DNA of 64,000 nucleotides from Arthrobacter sp. B6 (GCF_001663775.1 NZ_KV467168.1:2144870-2208869); one strand, 5' to 3'; shown: positions 1 to 9,523, numbered from the stretch's first letter. The notes: a model not told the origin generated them from the letters alone. Translations and numbers: made by a program.

Positions 1-100
1 TCGAACATAGTCTCGCTGGACCGGCTTCTCCGGATCCGCAAACCGGACCAGCGAACACCCGCCGGATCAGCACCGCACCCTGAGACCACGAGGTACAACA

Positions 101-3100
101 ATGACGTTTTCCGCGCAAAGAATCCGAAGGCCGGTGGCCGCGCTGGCAGCAGCCGTTACGGCCGTGGCAGGGTTGGCGCTGCTGCCGGCCGCACTCCCTG
201 CGGCAGCAGATGCAGCAACCCCGGTGACGATCACCCCGAACCCTGCCAGCCGCGGGGAGGCGTTCGAAGGGTGGGGCACCAGCCTGGTCTGGTTCGCCAA
301 CGCGACGGCGGGATACTCCCCCGAGCTGCGCGAAGAGCTGTACCAAAAGGTGTTCGGCGAGGACGGACTGAACCTTAACATCGCGCGGTACAACGTGGGC
401 GGCGGAAACGCGTCGGACGTGGCCGATTACCTCCACGACGGCAGCGCGGTGGAAGGCTGGTGGAAACCGGTCACCGACCCCGCAACGGGAACCGTCGCAT
501 CGCACCTCTACAACCCCGACGGTTCGGTTGATCCGTCCCAGGCCAACAAACTGGCCTTCCTGAACCAGTGGAACCCGGACGATCCCGCCTCCTACAACCC
601 CGACGCCGATCAGAACCAGCGCTGGTGGGTGGAACGGCTGGCCGCCGACCGGCAGATCACCCACTGGGAGGCCTTCAGCAACTCCCCGCCCTGGTTCATG
701 ACCAAGAGCGGGTACGTGTCCGGCCAGGTCAACTCCAACAAGGGCGAGAACCTGCTGCCCCAGGCGGAAGCCAAATTCGCCGCATACATGAAGCACGCCG
801 TCGAACTCCTCGAGGCAGGCAGCGGCATCACGGTGGACACGATCGACCCCTTCAACGAGCCCAACTCCGGCTACTGGGGCACTGCGATCGACCCGGCAAC
901 CGGGAAGCCGCCCACCAGCTACACGCAGAAGCAGGAGGGTGCGCTGATCTACCCGGCCGCCCAGGACCGCGTCACCAAGCTCCTTGCCGCCGAACTTGCC
1001 AAGGGCAGCACCACAACGGACGCCGTCATCTCCGCGATGGACGAGACCGATCCCGCCAGGTTCATGACCAACTGGAACAGCTACAGCCAGGAAGCCAAGG
1101 ACGCCGTGGCCCAGCTCAACGTCCACACGTACGGCACCAACGACCGCCGCCGGGTCCGCGACCTGGCGAACTCCACGGACAAGCCGCTCTGGATGAGCGA
1201 GGTGGGCGGCTTCTGGACCGGAAACCCCGCACTCGGCGACTCCACCAGCGGCTGGGACCGCTCCAACATCACCAACGGCCTCGGTATCGCCGGCCGCATG
1301 GTGAACGACCTCCGCGAACTCGAACCTGACGCCTGGGTCTTCTGGCAGCCTGTGGAGGACACCTACAAGCAGGAGAAAGCCGACAAGGGCTGGGGCTCCA
1401 TCTACATCGACTTCGACTGCAACTACGAGGGCCGCGAGGGCTTCTCCAACCGCAGGCTCAACGACGGCGCCGGCCAGGACCAGGCCAAGTGCAAGGTCCT
1501 GACCAACCAGAAGTACAACACCACGCGGAACTTCACGCACTACATCCGGCCCGGGGATTTCCTCATCCAGAACGACAACGCCAAGACCGCCAGCGCCATC
1601 CGTGCGGACGGCAACGGCGCCACCCTGGTGCACTTCAACGACACCCCGACGGCGGAAACGGTCACCCTGGACCTCAGCCGCTTCGGGGCCATCGCGCCGG
1701 GCGCCACAGTTACACCTGTGGTGACCACCAAGTCGCCGCTGGATGACATCGAACGCAACGCGCTCGTCAAGGGTGCCCCGGCCGCCGTCGACGCATCGGC
1801 GAAGTCCGCGACGCTGGAGGTTCCCGCCGCCTCCGTGGTGACGTTCGTCGTCGACGGCGTCAGTGGGGTCGCGGAAGACGCCGCACCGGTTCAGGACGGC
1901 CACAGCTACCACCTCACCGGCGATGCCAGCGGCAAGTACCTCACGGCGCGGCCTGACGGGGCAGCCTCAATCCAGGAGCCGGGAACGACGGCGGCGGAGG
2001 TCACCCCCCAGCTGTGGACCTTCCACGCCGTGAACAGCGACGACGAGTTCGCCAATGACCGCCGCTGGGTGCTCACCAACAAGGACGGACGCGTCCTGAC
2101 CGGCAGCGGCGGAGTGCTGAACGCGAGCCAGTCCGGAGCCGCATCCCTGGCCGCCATGGGCCTGGAGCAAGCAAAGGCCAGACCGTCCGCTCAATGGATC
2201 GTCACCACCGAGAACGGCAGGCAGTGGTCCCTGCTCAACGCCGCGGCCGCCCTCGCCCTGCAGGTTTCCGGGAACCAGGCTGCGGCAGGAACGGCCGTTG
2301 CCCTCGCCTCCTCCACCGGCACCACCGCCACAGCCACCGGCAGCACCCACCAGTCCTGGGGATTCACTGACCTTGCGGACCTGGTGCTGCTCGGTACCAA
2401 GCCCGTGGAACTGAGCACGCCCATCGGCGTCGCGCCTCCCCTTCCCGCCACCGTCACCCCGCTCTACGAAAACGGTGAAGGCCGGCCCGTGCCGGTCCAG
2501 TGGGACGCGGTTGACCCGGCCGTCTGGAAGAAGCGCGGCGAGGTGACCGTCACCGGTTCCGGCACCGACGTGTACGGACAGGCCTTCAACAACGCCAAGG
2601 CCACCGTAACCGTCGGAAAGTACACGGCCACGGATCCCGTGTCCGCCACCGTGGGCACCGGCGCAACACTCGCCGAGGTCCAGGCCGCGGCACCGGCTAC
2701 CGTACCGGGGCAGATCGGCGCCGGCACTGCGAGGAACAGCCTGGCTGTCACCTGGGACTGGAGCACCCTTGACCAGGCCGTGCTGCAGGCCCCCGGAACC
2801 GCCACCGTGCAGGGCAAAGCAGCCACCGGCGTTGACGGCGACAAGCCGCTCGACGCCCGGCTGACCGTCCTTGTGGTGGACCGTGTCCCCAGCAGCCACA
2901 TCTGCAAGGACGACACCGCCACCGCTGTCACGGCGAGCTACACGGAAGGGTCCTACATTGCGAAAAACACGTGCGACGGCAACGCCTCAACCCGCTGGTC
3001 CAACTGGGTGAGCGGCGGCCGCGGCGGGGACACCCTGGGCTACGCCTTCAGCCGGGACTACACGGTGGATTCGGTGACTGTGACCCTGGCTGAGAAAGCA

Positions 3101-3646
3101 GCGCAGAACCTGACGGTCCAGTACCAGGATGCAACCGGGACCTGGAAAGACACGACGGCCGGAACCGTCACCGGCCTGACTACTGCTTCGCCGGCCAAGG
3201 TGTCCTTCAGCCCGGTCACCACGCGCGGCATCCGGGTGGTGCTGGCAACTCCGGGCTCATACACCAAGGTGGCGGAGGTGGCGATCGCCGGTTCGCGGCT
3301 GGGCGAGGCTGGCCTTGCCGACCTCGGCCGCCTGCTCGTGGACCAGAAATCAGTGGCCGGCTTCCCGTCCAACGGCACCGGCTACAAGGTGCTGACGACG
3401 TCGACGGCGTTTCCAACCGTGGCGGCATACCCCTTGGACACAAATGCCAACGTATCCATCGTCCAGGCAACAGCCGGCACCCCGGCCGCGGTGGTCACCG
3501 TGACCGCGCCCGATGGCACCACGAAGGACTACACAGTGGCGTTCGCGACCGGAAAGGCCGCGTGTTCAGACGAAGGCTGGGGCACCAACATCGAGCCCGG
3601 CTTCCGCAATGAAGGGGCATGCGTAAGCTACTTCGCTTCAAGGTAA
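101..3646 (+). CDS. Secreted multidomain GH30-like glycoside hydrolase
   Basis: Predicted to cleave plant-type polysaccharide outside the cell; the catalytic part most resembles family GH30 (endo-beta-1,6-galactanase and related enzymes). Residues 1-39 form a Sec signal peptide with an Ala/Leu-rich core and an ADA cleavage site. The barrel spans about 40-470: PFNEP puts the acid/base at Glu253 and WMSEVGG the nucleophile at Glu367. A beta-sandwich follows to about 590, then a ricin-B-like module (600-765), two bacterial Ig-like modules (765-935), a discoidin-like F5/8C module (935-1085) and a final Ig-like segment. There is no LPXTG or membrane anchor, so the enzyme is probably released. A GAGG box lies shortly before the ATG. 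The substrate (beta-1,6-galactan of arabinogalactan-protein or another glycan) is inference. At 1181 residues it is far longer than a bare GH30 enzyme because of the binding modules. Confidence 0.88.
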   Translation: MTFSAQRIRRPVAALAAAVTAVAGLALLPAALPAAADAATPVTITPNPASRGEAFEGWGTSLVWFANATAGYSPELREELYQKVFGEDGLNLNIARYNVGGGNASDVADYLHDGSAVEGWWKPVTDPATGTVASHLYNPDGSVDPSQANKLAFLNQWNPDDPASYNPDADQNQRWWVERLAADRQITHWEAFSNSPPWFMTKSGYVSGQVNSNKGENLLPQAEAKFAAYMKHAVELLEAGSGITVDTIDPFNEPNSGYWGTAIDPATGKPPTSYTQKQEGALIYPAAQDRVTKLLAAELAKGSTTTDAVISAMDETDPARFMTNWNSYSQEAKDAVAQLNVHTYGTNDRRRVRDLANSTDKPLWMSEVGGFWTGNPALGDSTSGWDRSNITNGLGIAGRMVNDLRELEPDAWVFWQPVEDTYKQEKADKGWGSIYIDFDCNYEGREGFSNRRLNDGAGQDQAKCKVLTNQKYNTTRNFTHYIRPGDFLIQNDNAKTASAIRADGNGATLVHFNDTPTAETVTLDLSRFGAIAPGATVTPVVTTKSPLDDIERNALVKGAPAAVDASAKSATLEVPAASVVTFVVDGVSGVAEDAAPVQDGHSYHLTGDASGKYLTARPDGAASIQEPGTTAAEVTPQLWTFHAVNSDDEFANDRRWVLTNKDGRVLTGSGGVLNASQSGAASLAAMGLEQAKARPSAQWIVTTENGRQWSLLNAAAALALQVSGNQAAAGTAVALASSTGTTATATGSTHQSWGFTDLADLVLLGTKPVELSTPIGVAPPLPATVTPLYENGEGRPVPVQWDAVDPAVWKKRGEVTVTGSGTDVYGQAFNNAKATVTVGKYTATDPVSATVGTGATLAEVQAAAPATVPGQIGAGTARNSLAVTWDWSTLDQAVLQAPGTATVQGKAATGVDGDKPLDARLTVLVVDRVPSSHICKDDTATAVTASYTEGSYIAKNTCDGNASTRWSNWVSGGRGGDTLGYAFSRDYTVDSVTVTLAEKAAQNLTVQYQDATGTWKDTTAGTVTGLTTASPAKVSFSPVTTRGIRVVLATPGSYTKVAEVAIAGSRLGEAGLADLGRLLVDQKSVAGFPSNGTGYKVLTTSTAFPTVAAYPLDTNANVSIVQATAGTPAAVVTVTAPDGTTKDYTVAFATGKAACSDEGWGTNIEPGFRNEGACVSYFASR

Positions 3647-3677
3647 CAGTCCAGCCGGTACCGTCAGCGGGAACCAC

Positions 3678-3729
3678 AGGCACGGCCGTTGCAGCACCGG
3701 TATGAACGGATGCTGCGGCGGCCGTGCCT
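3678..3729 (+). terminator. Hairpin behind the GH30-like gene
   Basis: An 11-base perfect stem (3678-3688 with 3719-3729, AGGCACGGCCG paired with its complement) continues into a near-perfect inner stem of about 8 pairs around a 14-base loop. It starts 31 bases after the stop codon. There is no long T-run, as is common for hairpin terminators in actinobacteria. Confidence 0.55.
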
Positions 3730-3773
3730 TCTGTGCAGGCTCCCGCGGTTTCCCGAGGCTGGCCACTGTCGGG

Positions 3774-3779
3774 GACAAT
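3774..3779 (+). promoter_or_regulatory. -10 box for a leaderless transcript
   Basis: GACAAT lies 7 bases before the ATG at 3787. Transcription would begin at or next to the start codon, which favours 3787 over the in-frame ATG at 3778 that overlaps the box. Confidence 0.45.
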
Positions 3780-3786
3780 GAAGGGC

Positions 3787-4371
3787 ATGACCCTCACGAC
3801 CTTCGCCCTCATCCGCCATGGCCAGACCGACTGGAATGCGCAGCGCAGGCTGCAGGGATCCACTGACATTCCACTGAACGACGTCGGCCGCGGCCAGGCG
3901 CGTGACGCCGTCGCCGTCGTGTCCGGTTACGAATGGGACGCGATCGTGTCGTCGCCGCTGAGCCGTGCCGCGGAAACCGCGGACCTGATCGCCGCCGGAC
4001 TGGGGCTCACCGTGGCCCGGCGGCTGTCCGAACTCAGCGAGCGCAGCTTCGGGCCCGCCGAGGGCCTGCAGGACGGCCCCGAACTGGACGCCCTGCGCAT
4101 CGAGGGCGGCTTTCGTGGCGCCGAAAGCGAGGATGAGGCAGCGAGCCGTGGACTGTCCGCGCTGGAAGCACTGGCCGAGGAGTTCCGCGGCGGCCGCGTC
4201 CTGGTGGTCGCCCACGGCTCGCTCCTGCGCGTGAGCCTCAGCCGTGCCATCGGCCGCACGTTACAGAGCGTCGACAACGCGGTGCTCAACCTGGCCCACC
4301 ACCACACCGTTGACGGCTGGCAGCTTGAGTACTTCAACGGCGAGCCGACCATGGAGACCGCCCACGCCTGA
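3787..4371 (+). CDS. Histidine phosphatase family protein
   Basis: A 194-residue phosphatase of the phosphoglycerate mutase-like (histidine phosphatase) superfamily. The catalytic motif RHGQTDW lies at about residues 10-16, an acidic SELSER segment in the middle, and the second catalytic histidine in VVAHGS. Length and motifs fit small cytoplasmic phosphatases acting on sugar phosphates or similar small molecules; the substrate cannot be read from the sequence. The start at 3787 was chosen because a GACAAT -10 box lies 7 bases upstream, consistent with leaderless transcription. It follows the GH30-like gene on the same strand but is separated from it by a hairpin, so it is probably its own transcription unit. 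Confidence 0.85.
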   Translation: MTLTTFALIRHGQTDWNAQRRLQGSTDIPLNDVGRGQARDAVAVVSGYEWDAIVSSPLSRAAETADLIAAGLGLTVARRLSELSERSFGPAEGLQDGPELDALRIEGGFRGAESEDEAASRGLSALEALAEEFRGGRVLVVAHGSLLRVSLSRAIGRTLQSVDNAVLNLAHHHTVDGWQLEYFNGEPTMETAHA

Positions 4372-4503
4372 CAGCCGCGGGCCATCAGGCCGCCAGCACC
4401 GGCGGGTCGGCGTGCGGCTAAGCTGAGGAAAACCGGCCGCAGCACGGCACGGCAGAGGCATGACGGCCAGGACCACCAACGCTGGTCGCGGAAGGACAAC
4501 GGA

Positions 4504-5502
4504 ATGGCGCGAGCGACAGTCCAGGACGTCGCTAAAACAGCGGGAGTGTCAGTGGGGACGGTGTCACGCGTCCTGAACAAGAGTCCGGCCGTCAGCGAGT
4601 CGAGCAAGGAAAAGGTCACGGCGGCCATCCGCCAGCTCAACTACCGGCCCCTCGCCTCCGCCCGCGACCTGCGCCGCGACCGGACCATGCGCATCCTGGC
4701 CCTCGCCAAGAACCTGAACTCGCCCGTCATCAGCGAAGCCTTCCGGGGCGTCGGCGACGCCGCGGCCTTGTCGGGCTATGTCAGCCTCATCGCACCGACG
4801 TCCGGGGAGCTCGAACGCGAACAGCAGCTGGTTGACATGCTGCGCAACGGGTCAGTGGACGGGCTGATCATGTTTTCGCCAACGATGTCCGATGACGATG
4901 TCGAGGAAATGGCCGAGCTGCTCAGCGTTGTCCAGGTCTGCGAGATCGGCGATGCCGAGGCAGCATTCGGCGTATCCATCGACGACCGTAAGGCCGCCTT
5001 CGACATTACGCGGCACCTCATAGAGACGGGAGGGCGCCGGCTGGCGATGATCGGCAACCGGGCAGCCCGCTCCGGCCGGCTGCGCGAGGAAGGCTTTCGC
5101 CTGGCAGTTGCCGAAGCGGAACTGTCGCCGGACCAGATGCTGTTCGCAGAAGGAGACTTCGACTTCCACACCGGGCGCAGCCTCACCAGGGAACTGCTGA
5201 AGGCAAAGCGCCTTCCGGACGCCGTGTTCTGCGGCAGCGACACAGTCGCCGCGGGCTGCGTCCGTGAAATCACGGACGCCGGTCTGCGGGTTCCGGACGA
5301 CATCGCCGTGGCAGGTTTTGACGACTCGGTACAGGCGGAGATGTGCGTCCCCGAACTGACCACGATCCGGCAGCCGGCGTATGACATGGGCCGGCTGGCC
5401 TTCGATGCCCTCTTCGCACGGATGACGGTGCCTGGGGTGCACCGCCGCGGCCGCACGTTCCTCCCCCACGAACTCGTGGTTCGCGACTCTACAAGGAATT
5501 AG
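4504..5502 (+). CDS. LacI-family transcriptional regulator
   Basis: A 332-residue LacI/GalR-type regulator. Residues 3-55 hold the helix-turn-helix and hinge (ATVQDVAKTAGVSVGTVSRV followed by a YRP hinge start), and 60-330 the periplasmic-binding-protein-like sugar sensor. AAGGAC precedes the ATG at a normal distance. The stop codon lies only about 40 bases before two perfect LacI-type palindromes that flank the start region of the next operon, so the likely target is the oxidoreductase-ThuA pair directly downstream. The inducer is unknown; a sugar or sugar acid from the neighbouring degradation genes is the simple guess. Confidence 0.92.
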   Translation: MARATVQDVAKTAGVSVGTVSRVLNKSPAVSESSKEKVTAAIRQLNYRPLASARDLRRDRTMRILALAKNLNSPVISEAFRGVGDAAALSGYVSLIAPTSGELEREQQLVDMLRNGSVDGLIMFSPTMSDDDVEEMAELLSVVQVCEIGDAEAAFGVSIDDRKAAFDITRHLIETGGRRLAMIGNRAARSGRLREEGFRLAVAEAELSPDQMLFAEGDFDFHTGRSLTRELLKAKRLPDAVFCGSDTVAAGCVREITDAGLRVPDDIAVAGFDDSVQAEMCVPELTTIRQPAYDMGRLAFDALFARMTVPGVHRRGRTFLPHELVVRDSTRN

Positions 5503-5510
5503 TACGAGGG

Positions 5511-5539
5511 TTGACAGCCTGAGGTGTCGGTGCCAGACT
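5511..5539 (+). promoter_or_regulatory. Promoter of the oxidoreductase-ThuA operon
   Basis: TTGACA (5511-5516), a 17-base spacer and CAGACT (5534-5539) form a sigma-70-type promoter. The predicted start site near 5546 falls inside the first operator, the usual geometry for LacI-type repression. Confidence 0.6.
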
Positions 5540-5541
5540 TT

Positions 5542-5557
5542 TTGGAATCGATTCCAA
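5542..5557. promoter_or_regulatory. LacI-type operator 1
   Basis: TTGGAATCGATTCCAA is a perfect 16-base palindrome with the CG centre typical of LacI-family sites. It overlaps the predicted transcription start. Confidence 0.75.
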
Positions 5558-5582
5558 CATGTTTGGCAGCAGCGTATCGCCG

Positions 5583-5600
5583 TTTGGAATCGATTCCAAA
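5583..5600. promoter_or_regulatory. LacI-type operator 2
   Basis: TTTGGAATCGATTCCAAA is a perfect 18-base palindrome containing the whole of operator 1. Its centre is 42 bases from that of operator 1, four helical turns, so two regulator dimers would lie on the same face of the DNA. Confidence 0.75.
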
Positions 5601-5645
5601 CGCATCCAAACCGTCACGAAAAACCCAAGGAAAAGGGAAACATCT

Positions 5646-6779
5646 GTGAACAACGAGCAGCCGTCAGGACAGCACGCCGTTCCGCTGGAAGGCGAGGCAA
5701 TAGAAGAACTGAGGGTGGGCGTCGTCGGCATCGGCTGGGCCGGACAGCAGCACCTCAAGGCCTATGATTCACTGCCGGGCGTCAGGATCGTGTCGCTGGC
5801 AGGCATGGAGCGGGATCTCCGCGACTCGCTGCAGGCCGAATACTCCATTCCCAACGGCTTTGCCGACTGGGAAGAGATGCTGGAGCATGGCGGCCTGGAT
5901 GCGATCAGCGTGGCTGTGCCCACCTTCCTGCACGCACCCATCGCCGTTGCCGCCCTGGAGCGGGGCCTGCACGTGCTGAGTGAAAAGCCGATCGCGCGCA
6001 ACGCCACCGAAGGCCAGGCCATGGTTGACGCGGCCCGCAAGGCGGGGCGTGTCCTGGACGTCGCCTTCAACCACCGCCGCCGCGGCGACATCCAGGCACT
6101 CAAGAAAGTTATCGACGGAGGCAGCCTGGGCCGGGCGTATCACGCCAAGGCATCGTGGCTGCGCCGCTCGGGCATCCCCACCCTCGGGAGCTGGTTCACC
6201 AATCCCGAGCTCGCAGGCGGCGGACCGCTCGCGGACATCGGCGTCCACGCACTCGACTACGCCCTGCACCTTCTCGGCGAACCGAAAGTGGTGGCCGTGT
6301 CAGCCGCCACACATTCAGAGCTGGGCCCGCAGGGGCGGGGCGGCGGAAGCCAGTACTCTGCCTTGGCCTCGAAGCACGCGTTCGAGGTGGAGGACTTCGC
6401 GTCCGCGTTCCTCCGGCTTGAGGGCGGCGGAACGCTGCTGATCGAGGCGAGTTGGGCGACGTACCGGGAGACGGACGACCTGCTTGACTTCACGGTCTAC
6501 GGGACCGACGGCGGGGCCGAGCTCAGGGTGCAGGGCGCACCTTTTCCGCCCGTTGGCCAGCTCAGGGTTTTCACGGAAAAGGACGGCGAAGGCGCCGATT
6601 ACGTGCCGCCGGTGGTGCCGGGCCGCGCCCACGACGCAGTGATCGAAGACTTCGTAACAGCCGTGCGGGGCGGTGAGCAGGTCTGGGGTGAGCATGATGG
6701 ATCCTTGGCGCTGTACCGCGCACAAATCATTGATGCGTGCTATCTGTCGGCACGCGAACAGAGGGAGGTCCGTCTCTAA
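5646..6779 (+). CDS. Gfo/Idh/MocA family oxidoreductase
   Basis: An NAD(P)-dependent sugar oxidoreductase of 377 residues. An N-terminal Rossmann fold ([10 protein letters not shown]) is followed by the family motif SEKPIA and a C-terminal alpha/beta dimerisation domain. Relatives oxidise or reduce sugars, inositols and glycosides. The GTG start at 5646 was preferred over upstream in-frame codons because AAGGGAAA precedes it and the upstream segment carries both operators. The stop TAA shares one base with the ATG of the ThuA gene, so the two are translationally coupled. A Gfo/Idh/MocA enzyme next to ThuA recalls the ThuB-ThuA pair of Sinorhizobium, which acts through 3-keto sugars; the same chemistry here is inference. 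Confidence 0.88.
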   Translation: MNNEQPSGQHAVPLEGEAIEELRVGVVGIGWAGQQHLKAYDSLPGVRIVSLAGMERDLRDSLQAEYSIPNGFADWEEMLEHGGLDAISVAVPTFLHAPIAVAALERGLHVLSEKPIARNATEGQAMVDAARKAGRVLDVAFNHRRRGDIQALKKVIDGGSLGRAYHAKASWLRRSGIPTLGSWFTNPELAGGGPLADIGVHALDYALHLLGEPKVVAVSAATHSELGPQGRGGGSQYSALASKHAFEVEDFASAFLRLEGGGTLLIEASWATYRETDDLLDFTVYGTDGGAELRVQGAPFPPVGQLRVFTEKDGEGADYVPPVVPGRAHDAVIEDFVTAVRGGEQVWGEHDGSLALYRAQIIDACYLSAREQREVRL

Positions 6780-7528
6780 TGAACGACAAGCTCAGAATCC
6801 TGGTCTGGAACGAGGGCGTCCACGAGGCCCTCAACGAGCCGTCCCACATCGGGGAGATCTACCCTGACGGCATCCATGGTGCCATCGCGGCAGGACTGCG
6901 CTCCTACTACCCGGACGCCGAAATCACCACGGCGGTTCTGGCCACCGACGATGAACACGGCCTTGACGAGGAGATCCTCGCCGACACAGACGTCCTGCTC
7001 TGGTGGGGCCACATGGCCCACGCTGAGGTGAGCGAGGCCGTCGTCGAACGCGTCCACCGGCACGTCCTTGGCGGGATGGGGCTCATCGTGCTCCATTCGG
7101 GGCACTTCGCCAAGGTCTTCACCCGGCTGCTAGGCACGAGCTGCTCCCTGGCGTGGCGGAACGACGGCGAACGCGAGCTGGTGTGGACCGTGAAGCCGTC
7201 GCACCCCATCGCCGAAGGTGTGGACAGCCCCATCGTCATCCCCGAGCAGGAGATGTACGGCGAGCTGTTCGACATCCCGGACCCGGACGACCTGATCTTC
7301 ATCAGCTCGTTCGCGGGCGGCGAGGTGTTCCGTTCCGGCGTCACTTTCACCCGGGGCAAAGGACGGATCTTCTACTTCAGTCCTGGCGACCAGGAATACC
7401 CGGTGTACCACCACCCGCAGATCCAGCGGGTCCTCGCGAACGGCGTGCGCTGGGCCGCCCAGCCCGCTCTCCACCGTGCGGTCCCGGACGTGAGCAACCC
7501 AGCCCGGGGCTGGTTCGAGGAGGCCTAG
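6779..7528 (+). CDS. ThuA domain protein
   Basis: A 249-residue ThuA-like protein (glutamine-amidotransferase-like fold, trehalose-utilisation family). The N-terminal segment ([12 protein letters not shown]), the WWGHMAH segment and the late [13 protein letters not shown] segment are typical of this group. The ATG overlaps the preceding stop by one base (TAATG) with GAGGGAGG just upstream. The biochemical role of the family is poorly defined; it is repeatedly linked to Gfo/Idh/MocA oxidoreductases and 3-keto sugar metabolism, as here. It is one of three ThuA-like proteins in the window, the others being at 9524 and 38837. Confidence 0.85.
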   Translation: MNDKLRILVWNEGVHEALNEPSHIGEIYPDGIHGAIAAGLRSYYPDAEITTAVLATDDEHGLDEEILADTDVLLWWGHMAHAEVSEAVVERVHRHVLGGMGLIVLHSGHFAKVFTRLLGTSCSLAWRNDGERELVWTVKPSHPIAEGVDSPIVIPEQEMYGELFDIPDPDDLIFISSFAGGEVFRSGVTFTRGKGRIFYFSPGDQEYPVYHHPQIQRVLANGVRWAAQPALHRAVPDVSNPARGWFEEA

Positions 7529-7592
7529 GAGTTTTTGTCCAGATAATGCCCGTTTGAAGGCGTTTTGGGCGCATTATCTGGACAAAAACTCC
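7528..7592. repeat. 65-bp hairpin repeat, copy 1
   Basis: Perfect 22-base arms (7528-7549 and 7571-7592, core GTTTTTGTCCAGATAATG) surround a 21-base loop. It lies between convergent genes and can act as a terminator in both directions. The left arm begins on the last base of the ThuA stop codon. The right arm contains the last codons and stop of the leftward DUF2264 gene. An identical pair of arms with the same loop length recurs at 18577-18641. Confidence 0.9.
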
Positions 7593-9499
7593 AGGGCGGC
7601 GGCGAGGTCGACTGCGGTTCCGTCGGCGAACTCGAAGCATCCGCCGCCGGCCGGGACAAACCGGACGGCGTCGGCAGCGTCCGCGCTTCCCTCCCCCGCG
7701 AGGACGACGACGGCGGCATAGTCGCCGTCGTCGGCCGCGCCGGGCGTGCCGATCCAGGGAACCGTGAGCCGCTCCCCCATCGGGTGCGGGGCTTCGCGGC
7801 GCCAGGTTCCGGCGTCGTCCAGGGGTACGCCCCAGCCGGAAAGCGGCCGGATTTCGCTCGCCACCGCGGACTCCGCATCCACCGGCCAGCCGCCGATCCG
7901 CAGCCTCGCGGGCGCGCCAGGGGATGTGCCCCGGACCCGGACCAGCCGCAGCTCCACCGCGCCGCGCGTCAGCGACACCACAGTGACTTCCGGGCCTGGC
8001 GTCGCGGTGCCCGTAGCCCCGCTGCCGTGGTCCGGGCCGCCGTCGGGATCAACCTCGATCCAGTTCACGGTGGCCCGGGAGGCTCCCGCCTGCACGCCGC
8101 CGAGGTCCTTCTGGCCGAGGAACTCAAAACCCGTGCGGTGGGTCAGCCGGCCCCCGGCGTCGACCATCACGACGCCGTTGTCCAGGGATTCCGGCTCAAG
8201 GTCCGGGAAGGTGTGGGTGGAGTAGCCGAGCCGGGCGTAGAGCGGGGAATCGGCCACAGCAACTCCGGCGTTGGCGTGGTCCGTCCCGTGGTTCCGGATC
8301 CGGACAACGCCGTCGGCCGCTGTTCCCTCCACCTGCCAGCCGGGCGCGGCGATGAGCCGCCGGGTGTCGCCGGCTTCCACCGGCAAGGGCTCTTCGACGG
8401 CGGTCCACACCCCATGGTCCGCCGGCAGCGCCAGCCCCAGGAACCCCTTGGCAGCCCAGTACGGTGAGCCTGCGCCGGAGTACGACTGCTTCATGCCGGC
8501 GAACTCGCCATGCCAGCCGATCGAGAGCAGCCCGTCATCGGTCACCGATCCGTGCCGGGTGAAATAGTCCAGCATGCCGGACGCGGCGCGCCGGCTCATT
8601 CCGGGAGCCAGCCTGGTGTGGCCGGAGAGCTCACCCACCCAGAACGGCGCCGCCGCGGCGAAGCGGTAGATGAGGCTTCTTCCCTGGATCAGCGGAGCCC
8701 CGTTGCCGCCGACGAGGTGGGCGGCGTCGTCCAGGAAGTCGGCGAGCCGTTCGCCGTCGACGGCCTTGCGGGCCTGGACCCGGGGATCCTCAGGCGCCAT
8801 CAGCGCCCAGAGCTGCGGGTAGACCTGGAAGGCCCAGCCCACGTAGTGGTCGTAGGCACGTTCCGGACCGTCGGCGAACCAGCCGCGCCCGCGGTAGAGC
8901 GAGTCGTGGATGGCCAATCCGGCGTCGATGTCCTCGTCCGAGTAGCGCCCGCCGACGCTGGCCAGGAAGCTCTCCACCACAATCTGGAACCAGACCCAGT
9001 TGATGGGCGGATACTCCCCGCCGATCACCGTTTCGAACCAGGCAACCAGCTGCTCCTGGACCCGCTGGGGCAGGTTGTCCCACAGCACGCCGCGGGTCAG
9101 CGCCAGCCCCACGGCGAGGGACGCCGCTTCCACCTTCGCTTGGCCCAGCTCGCCGGGAGTGGGCCAGCGGTCCGGGTTGCCCGGATCAGTACCGGCGTCG
9201 AGGCCTTTCGCGTACCATTCCGCGATCCAGCCCGTGCCTTCGGGGTCACCGGCGATCCGGAAAGAGGCGAGCAGGAACGTCCTGGCGAATGCCTCGAGGG
9301 AGTCGCTGCGTGGGCCGTAGGCACTGTTGGCACCGGGAAGGTGGATGTTGGCGTGATCCGCGGTGCCGTAACGGTGGGCTGATCGCAGGAGGTGGTCGGC
9401 GTAGGCGCACCAGTGCCCGCGGGTCAGGCCGGTGTACGGCGAGAGCTTTCGGTCCAGGGCGGGCAGGGTCAACGCAAGGGGAGTCGCTGTGGATGGCAT
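7574..9499 (-). CDS. DUF2264 domain protein
   Basis: A 641-residue protein matching the DUF2264 family along its whole length: an N-terminal all-alpha region likely to form an (alpha/alpha) barrel (about 1-400, with RGHWCAYADHLL, INWVWFQIVVESFL and YDHYVGWAFQVYPQLW) and a C-terminal beta-rich domain. There is no signal peptide, so it should act in the cytoplasm, probably on imported oligosaccharide. I recall that proteins of this type have been placed among uronic-acid-acting glycoside hydrolases (possibly CAZy GH154); this must be checked. It is the last gene of a four-gene leftward operon, 24 bases behind the ThuA-like gene. Its final residues EFLSR and stop codon lie inside the hairpin repeat. 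Confidence 0.85.
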   Translation of the reverse strand: MPSTATPLALTLPALDRKLSPYTGLTRGHWCAYADHLLRSAHRYGTADHANIHLPGANSAYGPRSDSLEAFARTFLLASFRIAGDPEGTGWIAEWYAKGLDAGTDPGNPDRWPTPGELGQAKVEAASLAVGLALTRGVLWDNLPQRVQEQLVAWFETVIGGEYPPINWVWFQIVVESFLASVGGRYSDEDIDAGLAIHDSLYRGRGWFADGPERAYDHYVGWAFQVYPQLWALMAPEDPRVQARKAVDGERLADFLDDAAHLVGGNGAPLIQGRSLIYRFAAAAPFWVGELSGHTRLAPGMSRRAASGMLDYFTRHGSVTDDGLLSIGWHGEFAGMKQSYSGAGSPYWAAKGFLGLALPADHGVWTAVEEPLPVEAGDTRRLIAAPGWQVEGTAADGVVRIRNHGTDHANAGVAVADSPLYARLGYSTHTFPDLEPESLDNGVVMVDAGGRLTHRTGFEFLGQKDLGGVQAGASRATVNWIEVDPDGGPDHGSGATGTATPGPEVTVVSLTRGAVELRLVRVRGTSPGAPARLRIGGWPVDAESAVASEIRPLSGWGVPLDDAGTWRREAPHPMGERLTVPWIGTPGAADDGDYAAVVVLAGEGSADAADAVRFVPAGGGCFEFADGTAVDLAAALEFLSR

Positions 9500-9523
9500 G
9501 GGTTTCCTTGGAGGTCAGGGAGG

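Noticed and set aside
1967..2899. A 310-residue leftward reading frame inside the GH30-like gene
   Set aside because: It is antisense within a continuous multidomain protein; the product is Gly/Val/His-rich and without motifs.
7528..7592. Ends of an insertion sequence
   Set aside because: The arms form one compact hairpin with a 21-base loop; there is no transposase gene or flanking target duplication in the window.
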